Shown: positions 52,673 to 63,805 of the stretch, piece after piece
How positions within the stretch are numbered: position 1 is the stretch's first letter
Layout of the letters: each line of letters opens with the position of its first letter
Made by a program: the position numbers and the translations under genes
NCBI GenBank assembly: GCA_016858145.1
Contig: JAEHOE010000049.1
Location: forward strand, 372,001-436,000
Length of the DNA: 64,000 nt
Reading direction: 5' to 3'
DNA from: Edaphochlamys debaryana
Lineage: Eukaryota; Chlorophyta; Chlorophyceae; Chlamydomonadales
The notes under the pieces: model-generated
Seen by the model: the letters and a program-made list of their open reading frames with translations, nothing else
What the model was told of the DNA's origin: nothing
The model's database searches: none

Positions 52673-55600
52673 ATGGCGGTCGACTCGGTCGATGCGGCCT
52701 TCGGAGCGCTGCTCGGTGCCTTCGTGGGCGACTCCTGGTGCGTGATGCATGCTGGAGGTCGGGAACCTTGGGCGTAAGGGGTAGAGCGCAGGGCGCTGCC
52801 AGGCGGCCACGTGACCGGCCGCCCATGGCGGGGGCTGGGGACCAGATGTGTGCTTGAGGGTGTGACAGGGTTTGCACAAAGGCAGGGTGGGTGCGGGAGA
52901 GCGGGTGGCGCATGCCGCCATCTGTCCCGCACACGATGGCGTGGCCGGGGAGAGTGGCAGGAGGGGCGCGTGAGGCCGAGGGCGCCGTCCAGGCGAGGCA
53001 CATGTGCTTTAGCTGGAGACGCTGCGGCCTAAGCTGACCCTCCAGCCTCTCTTCTGTGTGTCCGTGTCCGCAGCGGCGCTGTGCTCGAGTTCAACGACCG
53101 CCACAACAACCCCGAGCTGGTGGGTGCCTAGACTGCCGGAGGGGAGGCGGACAGGGGGGTGGGGAGCGGAGGTGGGAGGTGGTGGGCCTGGTGGCTGAGC
53201 AAGGTTGGGCGCTCTGGGAGGGGCGCCAGGGCCAACGACACCGAGCAGGTGGTTGCCTAGACTGCTGTAGCCTCTAGCAAAAGGTTGACGGATAGAAGGG
53301 TAGACGGGTAGGAAGGTAGACGGGTAGAAGGGTAGACGGCGGACAACGCCATCAGCCGTCAATCCCTATCGAGAGGGATGGCGGTGGGTGCCGGAGCCTG
53401 GACGCTTTTCGCTTGGGGGCAGGGATGTCGCAGGCCCAACCGAGCTGGTGGGTGCCCGAAGGCTCTGGCAAAGGGCAGCGGCGGACAGGGCTGCACAAGG
53501 TCGACCTACGGCTGCCTTGGCGAGGCACTGTTGATGCTCGAGCGTTCTGGGAGGGGCAGCAAGGCCTCTCAGCCCTTGCCTGGCGCACCGGTCCGGTTGC
53601 AAGGGGCTGGCGGGTGGGGGGCCTTGGGCATACAAGGCATTGAGGCGCTTGCGTGCTTTAGCACTCGCCCCTCTTCGCGCACCTTTCTGGGGTACGGGTG
53701 CCGCGTTTCATCACCCCGTGCCACCCACACCACAGGTTGAGCGCGCACTCACCATGCCCGGTGGCGGCATCTTCGGAGTCGGGCCAGGGCAGGTGAGGGG
53801 GCGGCTGGGCGGTGTAAGGGCGGGAAGAGCAAGGCCCGCAGCCGAGGCCATCACCTGGGGGGAAAACAGGGCCGGTGCCGGAACCCCGGGCTGGGGCCGT
53901 GTGCTGTGCCCCGTGCCCGTGTCGCCCCCGAGACGCGGACCTTATTCCCCGGCCCGACCTCCCCCCTTGCTTCCACCGGCTAATGCACCGATGACGGCGA
54001 GCTGGCCCTGGCCCCCACTCTAGGCCGGGCAGCTCGGGCCCTTCCCTCCTCCGACCCCCTCCGGCCCCACCGTTTTCTTCCCCCACCCCCTGCCCCTGCC
54101 TCTAGTGCACCGACGACGGCGAGCTGGCCCTGGCCCTGGCCTCGGGTCTGTCCCAGCAATTCCCCCTGGACGGCTTCCCGGCGGAGAGTGTGGCGCGGGC
54201 GTACGGTGCCTGGCTGCAGAGCAGCCCCTTCGACGTCGGTGGGTGGGGTGGGGTGGTAGCATGTGTGTGGGGAGGGCTGCTCGTACACACGCCAGGCGTG
54301 TGTGTGTGGGGGGGGGGGCGGTGGAGATGCGGGGCAGGGGGGCATTGGGGCTGGGACGAGACGGCCCTGCAGGGCAGCCCCTTCGGCGTCGGTGGGTGGG
54401 GGTGGGGGTGGGGCGAGGGTGGAGGCGGGGAACGGGGGCGTGCAAGTGGCGAAACACGAAAAGAAGGTGACGCTAGCGCTGGGGGTTGGGTAAGCTTACG
54501 CACTCACCCTACTCCTTTCGCCCATCCTTTCCCTCCTCTTCCCCCGGTCCCCCCAGGCAACACCTGCCGCACCGCCTTCTCAGCGGCTCTCCACCACGAC
54601 CCAGCCAAGTCCGGGCCCCTGGCCCCCCTCATGACTAAGCAGGCACGTGGCAGTTGGCAGTTGGCCGTTGCAACCTTGTGCAGAACGTTGGCTCTGGTGC
54701 TAGCTGCTCTCGATCCTACCGGCGATCACCATCTGCCAACCCCTCCCCCATCGTGTCCCCCCCCCCCCCCCCAGGCCCAGTTCTCCCGTGACTCCAAGGC
54801 CAACGGTGCGCTGATGCGGGTGATGCCGCTGGCGGTGTGGGGCTGCCGGCTGAGCGACGAGGAGCTGGCGAGGGCGGCGGGGGAGGACGCCAAGCTGTCG
54901 CACCCCCACGTGGGTCCTGACAGGGAGGGAGGGTCTCCTCGGAGAGGGGCAACGGATGGGGGGGAAGGGAGACGCCGAGCTGTCGCACCCCAACGTGGGT
55001 TTCTGAGGATGCCGGGGGGGGTGTCTGAGAGGGGACAGCTTTGGAAGGAAGGGCACTGTGGGGAGGCTTGCCATGGCGGACGCCAAGCTGTCGCACCCCC
55101 ACGAGGGCTTCATGGGTGTCCTCCTCCGGGAGCCCCACCCACGCTTGGTTTTGCTTCCGGGCCCTGGACACGTCTGCGCCCCCGCCCCTCACCTGCCTTC
55201 CCCCTTCCTCAACCCCAGGAGCCGTGTCGCCACGCCAACGCCACCTACCTGCGGCCCTCACGCACCCCGGCCATGGGCTTATCCCCTTGACCTCCGCCCT
55301 TTCTCTTCCACCCCACCCCACCCCCCGCCCCTCCCCAATGCAGGAGGTGTGCCGCCATGCCAACGCCATTTACTGCATAGCGGTGAAACACCTCATCGCG
55401 TCGCCAGGCGGGTCTGGGTGGGGGGTCCCCGGGGGGTCAGGGATCCGGGGGCGGGGTCCTGGCGCGGGGTCCGGGTCTGGGGACCGGGGGCGGAGCATTT
55501 CCTATGGCGGAAGCTCGCACTGTATCGAAAGGCCCCAAGGCCCCACACCCTTGCCCAGCGCAAGCCCTCGTGCATGGACTGGCGGTTGACGGCACGAGCC

Positions 55601-57410
55601 TTAGGGGCGTAAGGGGCCGCGTAACCTGGCGGTGCCTTGGTCTTGCGGCGTGAGAATGCCGCGAGGACTGACTGCGCCCGTGCTCGTGCACCGCTGCCCG
55701 CTACCCCCCCTCCCGCTCTGCTCCATTTCATTCCCCAGGCAACGCCGAGGCCGCCATCAAGGCCGCCTGCGCTTGGGCCAACGCCCACGCCTGCGCCGAG
55801 GTCAGTGGGGCCCCTCGCCTCCCGGCAGCTGGCGCCTGGGGTGCCTGAGGGGGGCAGCGCCCCGCCACGCCCTCTCAGTCTCCCGGCCGCCCGAGTCCCG
55901 GTCCCCCGCTGCCACGCTCCCCTCCACATTTCCCCGCCGCGTCCCCCCTTCACCCCAACAAACACCCCCTTTGACCCCGGCTTTCTCCCCCCCCCCCCTC
56001 CCCACTGCAGGTGGCCGGGTGGCTGAAGGAGGCGCTGGGGGACGCCGCGGGGCCCCCCGCCAACCGCCTCATCGGCTTCGTGCGCTATGGCTTCTTCTAC
56101 GCCTTCCGCTTCCTCAAGTGAGCGGTGCTACCGGTCTTCTTTCTACTAGATTGGGGCGGTCTCCAACCTGATTGAGGGCGAATGCACCCGTCACACACCG
56201 GCTCTGAAGCCCATGCATCCCCCCATCCCTCGTTGCTTGATTCAGGCTCCGCACGCCCTTCCGTGACGCGCTGCGCGACACGCTGCTGCTTAAGGGCGAC
56301 ACGGACACCAACGCAGCCATCGTGTGCGGCATGCTAGGGGCGCTGCACGGGGCCGCGGGTGGGTGGAGGGGGCGGGCGGGGGTGCCAGGGTGTGTATGGG
56401 CGGGGGCCATCGTGTGCGGCATGCTGGGGGCGCTGCACGGGGCCGCGGGTGGGGCGGAGGGGGCGGGCGGGGGTGCCAGGGTGTGTCTAGGGGCGCGTGG
56501 GTATGGCAACGCGACTGGGTTGCTGAGCCAAAGGACGGTTTCGTGCGTCAGGGCGGCGCTGACACACACCCTCTGCATCGCACCCCTATTTAACCCCTGC
56601 TCTGTACCCGGCCCCGTCTTCCCCGCTCCCCCTCCTATCGCCCCTCCCCCCCTCCCTGCAGCCATCCCGACCCACATGGCGGACGCCGTGTTGGGGCGGC
56701 AGGGGCAGTCGGGCGCCAAGGGGCCCCGGCGCCCCGACTGGCTGCAGCCGGGGCGGCTGCCGTCGGTGTTCAAGCAGCTGTGGTCCAAGTGCGTGTGTGC
56801 TGGGGTGCTTGGGGACATTGAGGGTCATCCTGTGTGGGGAAGGCTTCATGGTTGGGGTCGCAGAATGCCTGCGTCCTCCTGGCTCGTGTGTTGGGGAACC
56901 TGGCTATATTTTGTCCCCTATCCTCCGTCTCCCCTCTCCCCCCCCCTGTCAGGGCGACGGGGGAGGAGGTAGATCTACTGCGCCTGGCGGGGGTGCCCAC
57001 TGCCACCCTGGCGGCGGAAGCAGCCACTCCTGCCTTCCCTTCTGACCCTTCCCCCCCCCCTTTCCCTCGAACCCCCTGTCAGGGCGACGGGGGAGGAGGT
57101 AGATCTACTGCGCCTGGCCGGGGTGCCCACCGCCACTCTGGCGGCGGAGGCGACGCGCGCCGCCTCGGACGTGGCGCGGCAGGCGGCGGCGGAGGCGGCC
57201 GTGGCGGCGGCGGAGGCGGCGCGGCAGGCGGCGCTGGCGGCGGAGGCGGGGGACTGGACGGCGCGGCAGGGGGACGCGAGGTGGGGCAGTTGGAAGAACA
57301 TGGAGAAGAGGGTCGAGGGTGGCGGCGGCAGTGGCAGTGGCAGTGCCGGCGTCAGCCAGACGGGGGAGGCGCCGGCAGAGAGCAATGGCACGGGCAACGG
57401 CCACGCGTAA
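52673..57410 (+). CDS. ADP-ribosylglycohydrolase-like protein
   Basis: Twelve exons: 52673-52737, 53074-53119, 53736-53792, 54106-54238, 54557-54642, 54775-54909, 55344-55407, 55739-55800, 56011-56117, 56246-56358, 56662-56788, 57083-57410. They sum to 1,323 nt (440 residues). Family marks in order: AFGALLGAFVGDSCGAVLEF near the start, GQCTDDGELALALA (metal ligands T58, D59, D60), SKANGALMRVMPLAVW (137-152) and GDTDTNAAIVCGMLGALHG (269-287). The second metal site is D270/D272/T273. Such enzymes remove ADP-ribose from proteins or from O-acetyl-ADP-ribose using a binuclear Mg centre. TDDG-E replaces the common TDDT-x, seen in some protist and bacterial members. The last 110 residues form an Ala/Glu-rich helix and a Gly/Ser tail not needed for catalysis. 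Introns after exons 5 and 7 seem to use GC donors. Several introns hold copies of neighbouring exon edges. Confidence 0.85.
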
Positions 57411-57499
57411 CCGGCAAGGAGAGGCAGGCGAGGAGAAGGAAGTGGAGGGTGGCGGTGGCGGCGTCAGCCAGACGTGAGAAGCGCAATGGCCATGCATAG
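53111..57499 (+). repeat. Exon-edge echoes throughout the ADP-ribosylglycohydrolase gene
   Basis: Degenerate tandem copies of exon ends with donors: exon 2 end (53111) at 53232 and 53442; exon 4 end (54216) at 54369; exon 6 end (54886) at 54971 and 55078; exon 10 end (56315) at 56406. Copies of exon starts with acceptors: exon 4 start (54106) at 53984; exon 7 start (55340) at 55214; exon 12 start (57075) at 56945. The C-terminal coding end (57349-57410) is echoed in the 3' UTR at 57460-57499. Offsets are about 75-330 bp, most often 90-155 bp. Confidence 0.85.
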
Positions 57500-58129
57500 G
57501 GCGGCGTGGGGGCGCGCACCGAGGTACGCTGGGCCCAGCCCCGGGGAGCTTGGAGGCGGGTCTCACGCTGAGGGCTGACCCCACGCGCGAGGGGGCCGCA
57601 CACGCCCCGAGCAAGGGCCCCAAGGGGTGGGGCGGGAGGGCAGCACACGCGGGACTCGCTGACGGGGCCGGGGCCTCGAGTCGAAGGCCAGGGTCCAGGG
57701 CATGTGTGGGTCTGCGAGGTAGGGACTGAACAGTTGAGGTGCGCCGGTCCAGGGCGTGGTGATGGCGTGTGATCAGCGGTGCGGCAAGCGAGCGTTTGGG
57801 CCCGTACTAATGGGTGCGAGCCGATTGGTGGCGGTGTGCGATTGCGGAATGGAGGGGTCATGCGCGTAACTAGGGCGCTTCTTGATACCGGTACGGTTCT
57901 ATATTCATCGTGTACAAGGTTAGTGTGGCCTGTGTAGAGGACGTGAAAGCGTCAAACGGCCGAACGAAGCATGCATGAGGGCGGAGGGCCTGTGGAGCCA
58001 GGGCTCGCGGAGCTTATGCTTGCGGGACTTGACGTCACTGGTGTGGCAGGGTCCGCGAGGAGAGTCCCGGGGGTGGGAGCCACAGACAGTGGATTGCAGG
58101 CCTTGCGCAATTCAGTTGCCGTTCAGTTT

Positions 58130-58134
58130 TGTAA
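58130..58134 (+). terminator. Candidate TGTAA poly(A) signal, ADP-ribosylglycohydrolase gene
   Basis: TGTAA on the plus strand, about 720 nt after the stop codon and the first copy I noticed downstream. A 3' UTR of this length is common in Chlamydomonas-type genes. Confidence 0.4.
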
Positions 58135-58352
58135 GTTTCGCGGCGGCCCAGGGCAGCAGCTCGGGCTTCCGTGGGACTTGACCAGGGACTTCCTGTGATT
58201 CCTGTGCTTCCAATAATTCCTGGCCTGGATGAACAGCTGTAGTCGGAGGTCTTCAATCCCCGTCCCGCTACGCATACGACTCTTCACGCACACCGCAAAC
58301 ACCGGTACCAGTGCTTGAGGGCGACCGCCACCTCTCAGCACCTCTTGGGGCG

Positions 58353-58357
58353 TTACA
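58353..58357 (-). terminator. Candidate TGTAA poly(A) signal, Mpv17-family gene
   Basis: The plus strand reads TTACA, giving TGTAA on the minus strand about 745 nt beyond the stop at 59102. Confidence 0.35.
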
Positions 58358-59101
58358 GAGGGAACCATGCACAAACACCTGGACCAATCCCCTATGCATG
58401 CACCGTGGTAGCCACCAGCGCAAAACACAAACCACCATCGCTCTGAACCCGGCGCGCCGCCGCTGCTCTGCGCCCATCAGGTGGCGGCACACAACCTGCC
58501 ACGGCCCAGCAGTGGCCTCAACATAAGCCGCGTCAACAGAATAGCATGGCGCATGCGACACACAATCCAACCCCCCCTCCCACCCTCTTCCTGTGCCCTC
58601 CTATCCCTACTCACCTTGACATGATCTGCTCTCTCAACCATAGCCAAACCATAGCCAACCCGGCTCTCTGCCTTCATGCCTTCGTGCCGTCGCCTCACAG
58701 CTGCCCAACACTGCAGCTCCAGCCCTGCGATACGCCCCACCCCCCGGGGTCAAGACCCGGATGCCGTGGCTGCACGGTGCATGGGCTCCCCGCCCGCCCC
58801 ACCGCACGCTCCGCCCCCCTACCACGCTTCGATGCTTCCACGCCTCGCCTGCTGCGGCAGCCCTGCACCTCAACACCCGCGGCCACCCCGGTAGTCATTG
58901 GCAGCCATACACTACTCCTCTGAAACTCTGCCCCGCGGGGCATGAACCTTCTGCGGGCCCCGTACCCCTACCCGCCCCTCCCTGGGCCTGCTCAGGGCCC
59001 CGCCCCTGGGCCTGATGCGCAGCAGGGCCAACCCCGGGGCCTCCGCTGGGCCTCCTCTGGACCACCATACGGGGCCTCCTCTGGGCCTGGTCAGGGCCCG
59101 G

Positions 59102-62100
59102 TCAGGGCCTGCGGCCGCCGCCACCGGGCGACGCCAGGGCGAGGGTCGGCTCGCCCGCGGGAGCGTCCGCCGCCGCCAGGGAGCCCCCCCTCAGGGAGCG
59201 CATGGCCAGGCCCACAGGGGTGGAGGAGGCCCTCTCGACCTGACAGGGGGGGAAAGGGGGGTAGAGCGGGGATGTAGGGGGGAGGGGAGGAGGGGGCAGG
59301 GGAGGGAGCATGACAAACTCCAATCTGGGATTCCGGCAGAGTAGCTAGCACCGGGGTCGTGGCTGGTGGGTTGACGGCAGGCTCCGATTGCTTGCCTCCG
59401 AGCGCCCCGTGTGGGTGGCAGGGCCACGGGGCCCGCCGCCCAGCCACAGCACTGTCCGCCCTGGCCGCCCTGGCCGTCCTCGCTCCGCCTGCCTCGCGCC
59501 CTGCCCCCCGCAACCGAGCCCTTCCCTCCCCATAGCCCCTGCCCCTGCCCCGGCTGCCGCTGGCTGCCGCCCTTCCCTCTCGATGCATCCCTGCCCTCTC
59601 GCCCTGCCCCCCCTCCCCCACACACCGATACTGCGGCTGCAAACCCGGTTCCCTGGCTTCGAAGGAGGGCTCAAGGGGCCCTAGGGGGAAAGGCCTGGGT
59701 GTTCTTGCTGGGCTGCCGCCGCTGTGGCTGTGGCGCAGGTTTTGAGCCTTGCCTCTGCGTTGCCCAATATGGTGGTCGGGCCAAGTAGAGGCAGGGCTCA
59801 AAACCTGGGCCACAACCACGGCTGCAGTGCCAGCAACGGCACGGTAGAGGCGCCCATCCCGTCCATCCTGGCCGGTCCCCATTTCCCCGTCTCCCCTCCG
59901 CCCCTGCCCCAAGCTTGGTCGGCCCCTTACAATCAGCGGTCCCCCTGTCCCCCCACCCAGCCTCGACCGGTTGCCAGCTGCCCCTCCCTCTTCTCCCTCT
60001 TCTCCCTCTTCTAGCGGCCACCTCCCTGCTACTCTTAATGCACCCCTGCCTCCCCGCCCCGCCCCTTACCCTTCTCGACCGTATGCCCATTCCCTATGCC
60101 CCGCGTGCCCCTGCCCCCCGATCGGTCCCGCGGTCTCACCGTGGGGCAGCCCGCGCCGCCCAGGGGCCCGCCGCCGCCGAAGGGGCTGGCACCCGAGGCC
60201 CCGTGGGCCCCGGCGGGCCCGGGCCCGCCCTGGACCTGCGATGGGCCCTCCTTGCGGTTGGCCATGTGGGACATCACGGAGGACCAGAACAGCTGGCGGG
60301 GGGAAAAGGATAGGGGGGGGGGTAAGCAGGCAGGTGGTAGGCAGGCACGTGTGGGCAGGCAGATCCTCTCCAGCACCCACAAGCCCCCTCCACGCCGTGC
60401 CACTGCCACCTGCCTTCAAAGCCCCGTGTTTCCAAGCCTCTCCGCAGGCCCATCAGCACCCAAGGCCCCGCGCTCACAAGCCGAACCGGAAGCCTACCCA
60501 ATGCCCCCTCACTCGCGGGCTATACGCAACCATGACCTCTCAGGCCCAAACCAGGACCTATCGGGCCCAAACCAGGCCCCGCCCCGAGGCCCCCTCACCG
60601 CCACCACGTTCACGTAGAGGATTCGCTGCTCGGGGGCTGGGGGTGCGGGGGGTCGATGGGGGTCGGTAGGGGAGAGGCAAGGGGGGGGGGCGATCAGGGG
60701 CTGCCGCGCAGCTGCATGCTCTTTCACACCACCCCAACCCAAAGGCCCACGGGCGAGCCCTCCTCCCCCCTGTCCCCGCCAGGCGCGCACTCACGCACGA
60801 ACTTGAAGTTGATGATGTTGGCCGCGGGCCACAGCACCTGAGGGGGGGGGAGGGAGGCAAGAGGGGGGGGGCGGGGCAGTGCGGAGGCCGGGTTGACGGC
60901 GGGCCACACTTGGCTCCCCATCCCCTCCCCTTCCCTCCTCTCCCCTACGCCTCCCAAAACGTTTGTTCCATACTGCATCATATACACGTACGTAGCCCTT
61001 CACACATATGGTACTTCGCCCTTCAGCGGACAGCGCCCCTGAATGTGAGATAGCCGAGGTAGGTGACCGAGTTGCGTCGCGACCGTCAACGCCAACTCGG
61101 CCACCTACCTCGGCTTTCTCACATTCACGGACGGCCCATGGTGGGTCCTATTTGCTCGCTCACGAATGCATCCTCCCCTCCCCATCTCTCCCACTGTCCC
61201 TTGACGCCCCATCTTTATGACAACCTTGTCTCTCCGCTACTGTACGACGGGGGGCAGATGAGCCCTCTCCCTGGGCATCCGTATCTACTCGCCGATTCCC
61301 CCTCCCCATCATGCCCCCACTCTCCACTGTATCCCTGTCTCTACGTACTACTTGTTATATTACGTTGAACCAGGTTGAACGTTATAGAGTACTCTATGCG
61401 CACGTGAGGCCATTGCGGGTCCTTCCGTAGTTCATGGCCATGGCGGGGAGGGGCCCACTTGCTCACCGATCCCCCCCTCCCTCGAACATGACTCTCAGTT
61501 ATAGTTTACTGCAATTTTAACTTCGAAGCCATTCGATTACGTGATGTCTTACGTAGTTCATGGCCATGGTGGGTCCCCACTTGGCCGCCAGCGACGCCCG
61601 CGCCTCCGCCGCCGACGCCCCCTCGAGCAGGCGGAAGCCGAAGAAGAAGAGCGCGGTGCCGGCGGGGGACTGGGGGGGGGAGGGGGGGGAGGGCGATGGA
61701 GGGGAGAAGGGGGGAGGGGGTTTGGCTGCTTGGAAGAGGCTTGCAGCAGCAGCTTGCTGCAGCGGCTTGGTCATCACCGCCTTCGACCGACGCGTTCCGA
61801 AACACACACACGCTCCCCCCCTCTTTCCCCCCTTCCCCCTCCCTCCCCCCCACACCATGACCAGCTGGTCCAGCAGCAGCTTGGTCACCAACCGACGCGT
61901 GCCGTAATACACACACGCTTTCCCCCCCGTCCCCCTCCCTCCCCCACCATGACCAGCTGGTCCAGCAGCAGCTTGGTCACCACAGCTGCGTTGCTGGTGG
62001 GGGCGTGCGGGTAGACACGCTGCGGGGGGAAGGGGGAGGACGGAGGGGAAGGGAGGGTGTCAACTGTCAAGGGGGACGTGTGTGTGTTTCGGGGCGGTTG

Positions 62101-63805
62101 TGGGGGCGTGCGGGTAGATACCCCGCACGCCAGATGGGGGCAGCGGGAGGGGGACCGGGAGGCGGGGAGCATAGCGTAAGGCCGGAGGATCACTGGCCGG
62201 AACCGCAGCACCAACCCAAACGGAGCGCTCTATGGCTGTCCAACATGCCCGCTGCAACGTTGGTGGTTATGGCTAGCCCCGCCGCGCACGCCCCCTTGCT
62301 TCCCCCGCAGCGCCGCCGCCCGGGCCCCCGCCCGACCCCGCCCCCCTCCCCGAGCATGAAGTGCTCCAGCCTCACAACTTCCAAACAGCTGAAGTCCAGC
62401 CTAGGATGCCTGGAGAACATGGAAGCCCCGTCTCCGTCAGAAGCCTAAGAGCCGCGCAGACCTCGGGGCCCCCAGGTGTGCACAGCCTCTAGGCTTCAGG
62501 CGGAGGCGCGGCTTCTACGCTCCACAAGCAGACTAGGCGGGACTGCAACTGGCTGGAGGCCCGCAATGAGGTCCGCTACTTGCGGTCCATCCGTCTGCTC
62601 GTGCCATGCGCGCCTAGCTAGGTGCTGTAATGGTGCCAGTTTTAGTGCTGAGTGGATCTCGGGCTTGTTAGATGCGGTCAGCTACTGGCGGTCCATCCGT
62701 CTAAGCGGTCCATACCCGTCTAGCTCGATGCTGTAATGGTGCCATTTGGCTAGTTAGAGTTCTGTTCTCTGTTTTGTGCAACCACACCGGCCGCGCGCCT
62801 ACCCGCCGCCCCAGCGCCGCCGCCCGGCCCGCCAGTGCCGCCTCGTTACTGCCCGCCGCCGCCAGCGCCACCGCCCCGGCACCGGCGGCAGCTGCGTCCG
62901 CTCCCGCCGCCGCCGTCAGCGCCGTCCGGCCCGCGCCCGCCGCCCCCGCCACCGCCGCCGCCGCCGCCATCTTCCCCACCTACCGGCCCGCCGGGGGGTG
63001 GGACACAAGCGGGGCGGCGGGGGCTTGGTCCTAGCTACTATCTCTATCCTAGGTGGCTGAGAAACCGCCGCGGCTCGTACCGCTCTAACGCTAAACAGCT
63101 CAACACGCGCTCCACTTGCTTCATCTACGGCCTGAACCCGCTTGTGTCCTTGGGTTTCGATTCGGGATTAAGAAACAGATCTGGATCCGACTCACCGTAT
63201 CCAGGAACCGGAACCAGTAGTGCGCGATGGGCGTTCCCACGCAGATGGACCATAGGCACAGGCGCAGGCAGCGGCCGGCGTCGTACTGGAAGCCCCTGAC
63301 AGGGGGGGGAGGGAGGGATGGGGGGGAGGGATGGAGGGGGGGAGGAGTATTGTGGGGAGGCAAGAGGGACGGAGGGGGGAGGGGGGGTAGCGGAGGAGCC
63401 TTGGATAGGGGGAGGAGGTCCCAGGTAAACAGGCGAGGAGAGGGAGCCGTGCACCCACACCACTTCACTTACGTCCACCCTCACCCCACCCATACGCCAC
63501 CCGCCAAGAATCACATGCCCCCACCACGCAAGGCGCTAAACCCCCCCAACCCCACCCCAGCCCCAACCCCCACCCCAGCCCCACCCACCCTGTGCGTCCC
63601 CCCTCTCGCTCCCGCTTGTCCTTCCCCGCCCTGTAGTCCACGTCCCCGCCTCCCCCCGCTCCCCCTCCGCCCCCGCTGCCCCCCCGGCCCAGGCCCAGGC
63701 GGGGCGGCTCCGCGGCAATGGCGGCCCCTCCCTCGGTGGGGGTGGAGGCCAGGGCGTGGGAGGAGAGCTGAGCGATCAGGTCGCCCAGGACCGTGCCCAC
63801 CACGC
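59102..63805 (-). CDS. Mpv17/PMP22-family membrane protein, 5'-truncated
   Basis: Eight exons in the window: 63589-63805, 63196-63295, 61948-62019, 61553-61669, 60795-60837, 60599-60636, 60140-60292, 59102-59239. They give 291 residues plus stop in one frame. Signatures in order: VVGTVLGDLIAQLSS, VGTPIAHYWFRFLD, TKLLLDQLVM, AGTALFFFGFRLLEG, and the diagnostic WPAANIINFKFVPPEQ continuing RILYVNVVALFWSSVMSHMANR across three exons. Family members are small four-helix proteins of peroxisomal, mitochondrial-inner or plastid membranes with proposed channel roles. The first helix and any targeting peptide lie beyond the right edge. A Gly-rich insert follows GDLIAQ (about 40 residues), and a Gly/Pro/Ala-rich C-terminal extension of about 85 residues follows MANRKEG; both are unusual for the family. 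Two very short exons (43 and 38 nt) occur. Confidence 0.85.
59724..59819. repeat. Intronic hairpin 2 (33-bp arms, about 3 mismatches)
   Basis: Arms 59724-59756 and 59787-59819 pair almost completely (core CAGGTTTTGAGCC) around a 30-nt loop. The hairpin lies in the last intron of the Mpv17-family gene. It could fold in a transcript of either strand. Small-RNA precursor or MITE remnant are both possible. Confidence 0.65.
61041..61126. repeat. Intronic hairpin 1 (34-bp arms, 2 mismatches)
   Basis: Arms 61041-61074 and 61093-61126 are reverse complements except at two positions (start GAATGTGAGA, end CCGAGTTG) around an 18-nt loop. It lies in the intron between exons 61553-61669 and 60795-60837 of the Mpv17-family gene. 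Such a precise stem is unlikely by chance. Candidate miRNA-type precursor or short inverted-repeat element. Confidence 0.7.

Larger units (their letters stand above)
57411..59101. other. Convergent intergenic region (ADP-ribosylglycohydrolase / Mpv17 gene 3' sides)
   Basis: No exon chain is supported on either strand over 1.7 kb. It begins with the C-terminal echo and should hold both 3' UTRs. Candidate poly(A) signals on the two strands lie at 58130-58134 and 58353-58357, so the transcripts may nearly abut or overlap. GGGCCT-rich simple sequence occupies 58980-59100. Confidence 0.5.

Noticed and set aside
55214..55290. An additional real exon EPCRHANATYL in the ADP-ribosylglycohydrolase gene
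   Set aside because: It duplicates the next exon (EVCRHANAIYC) and runs into non-family sequence, and including it would repeat the motif. Treated as an echo.
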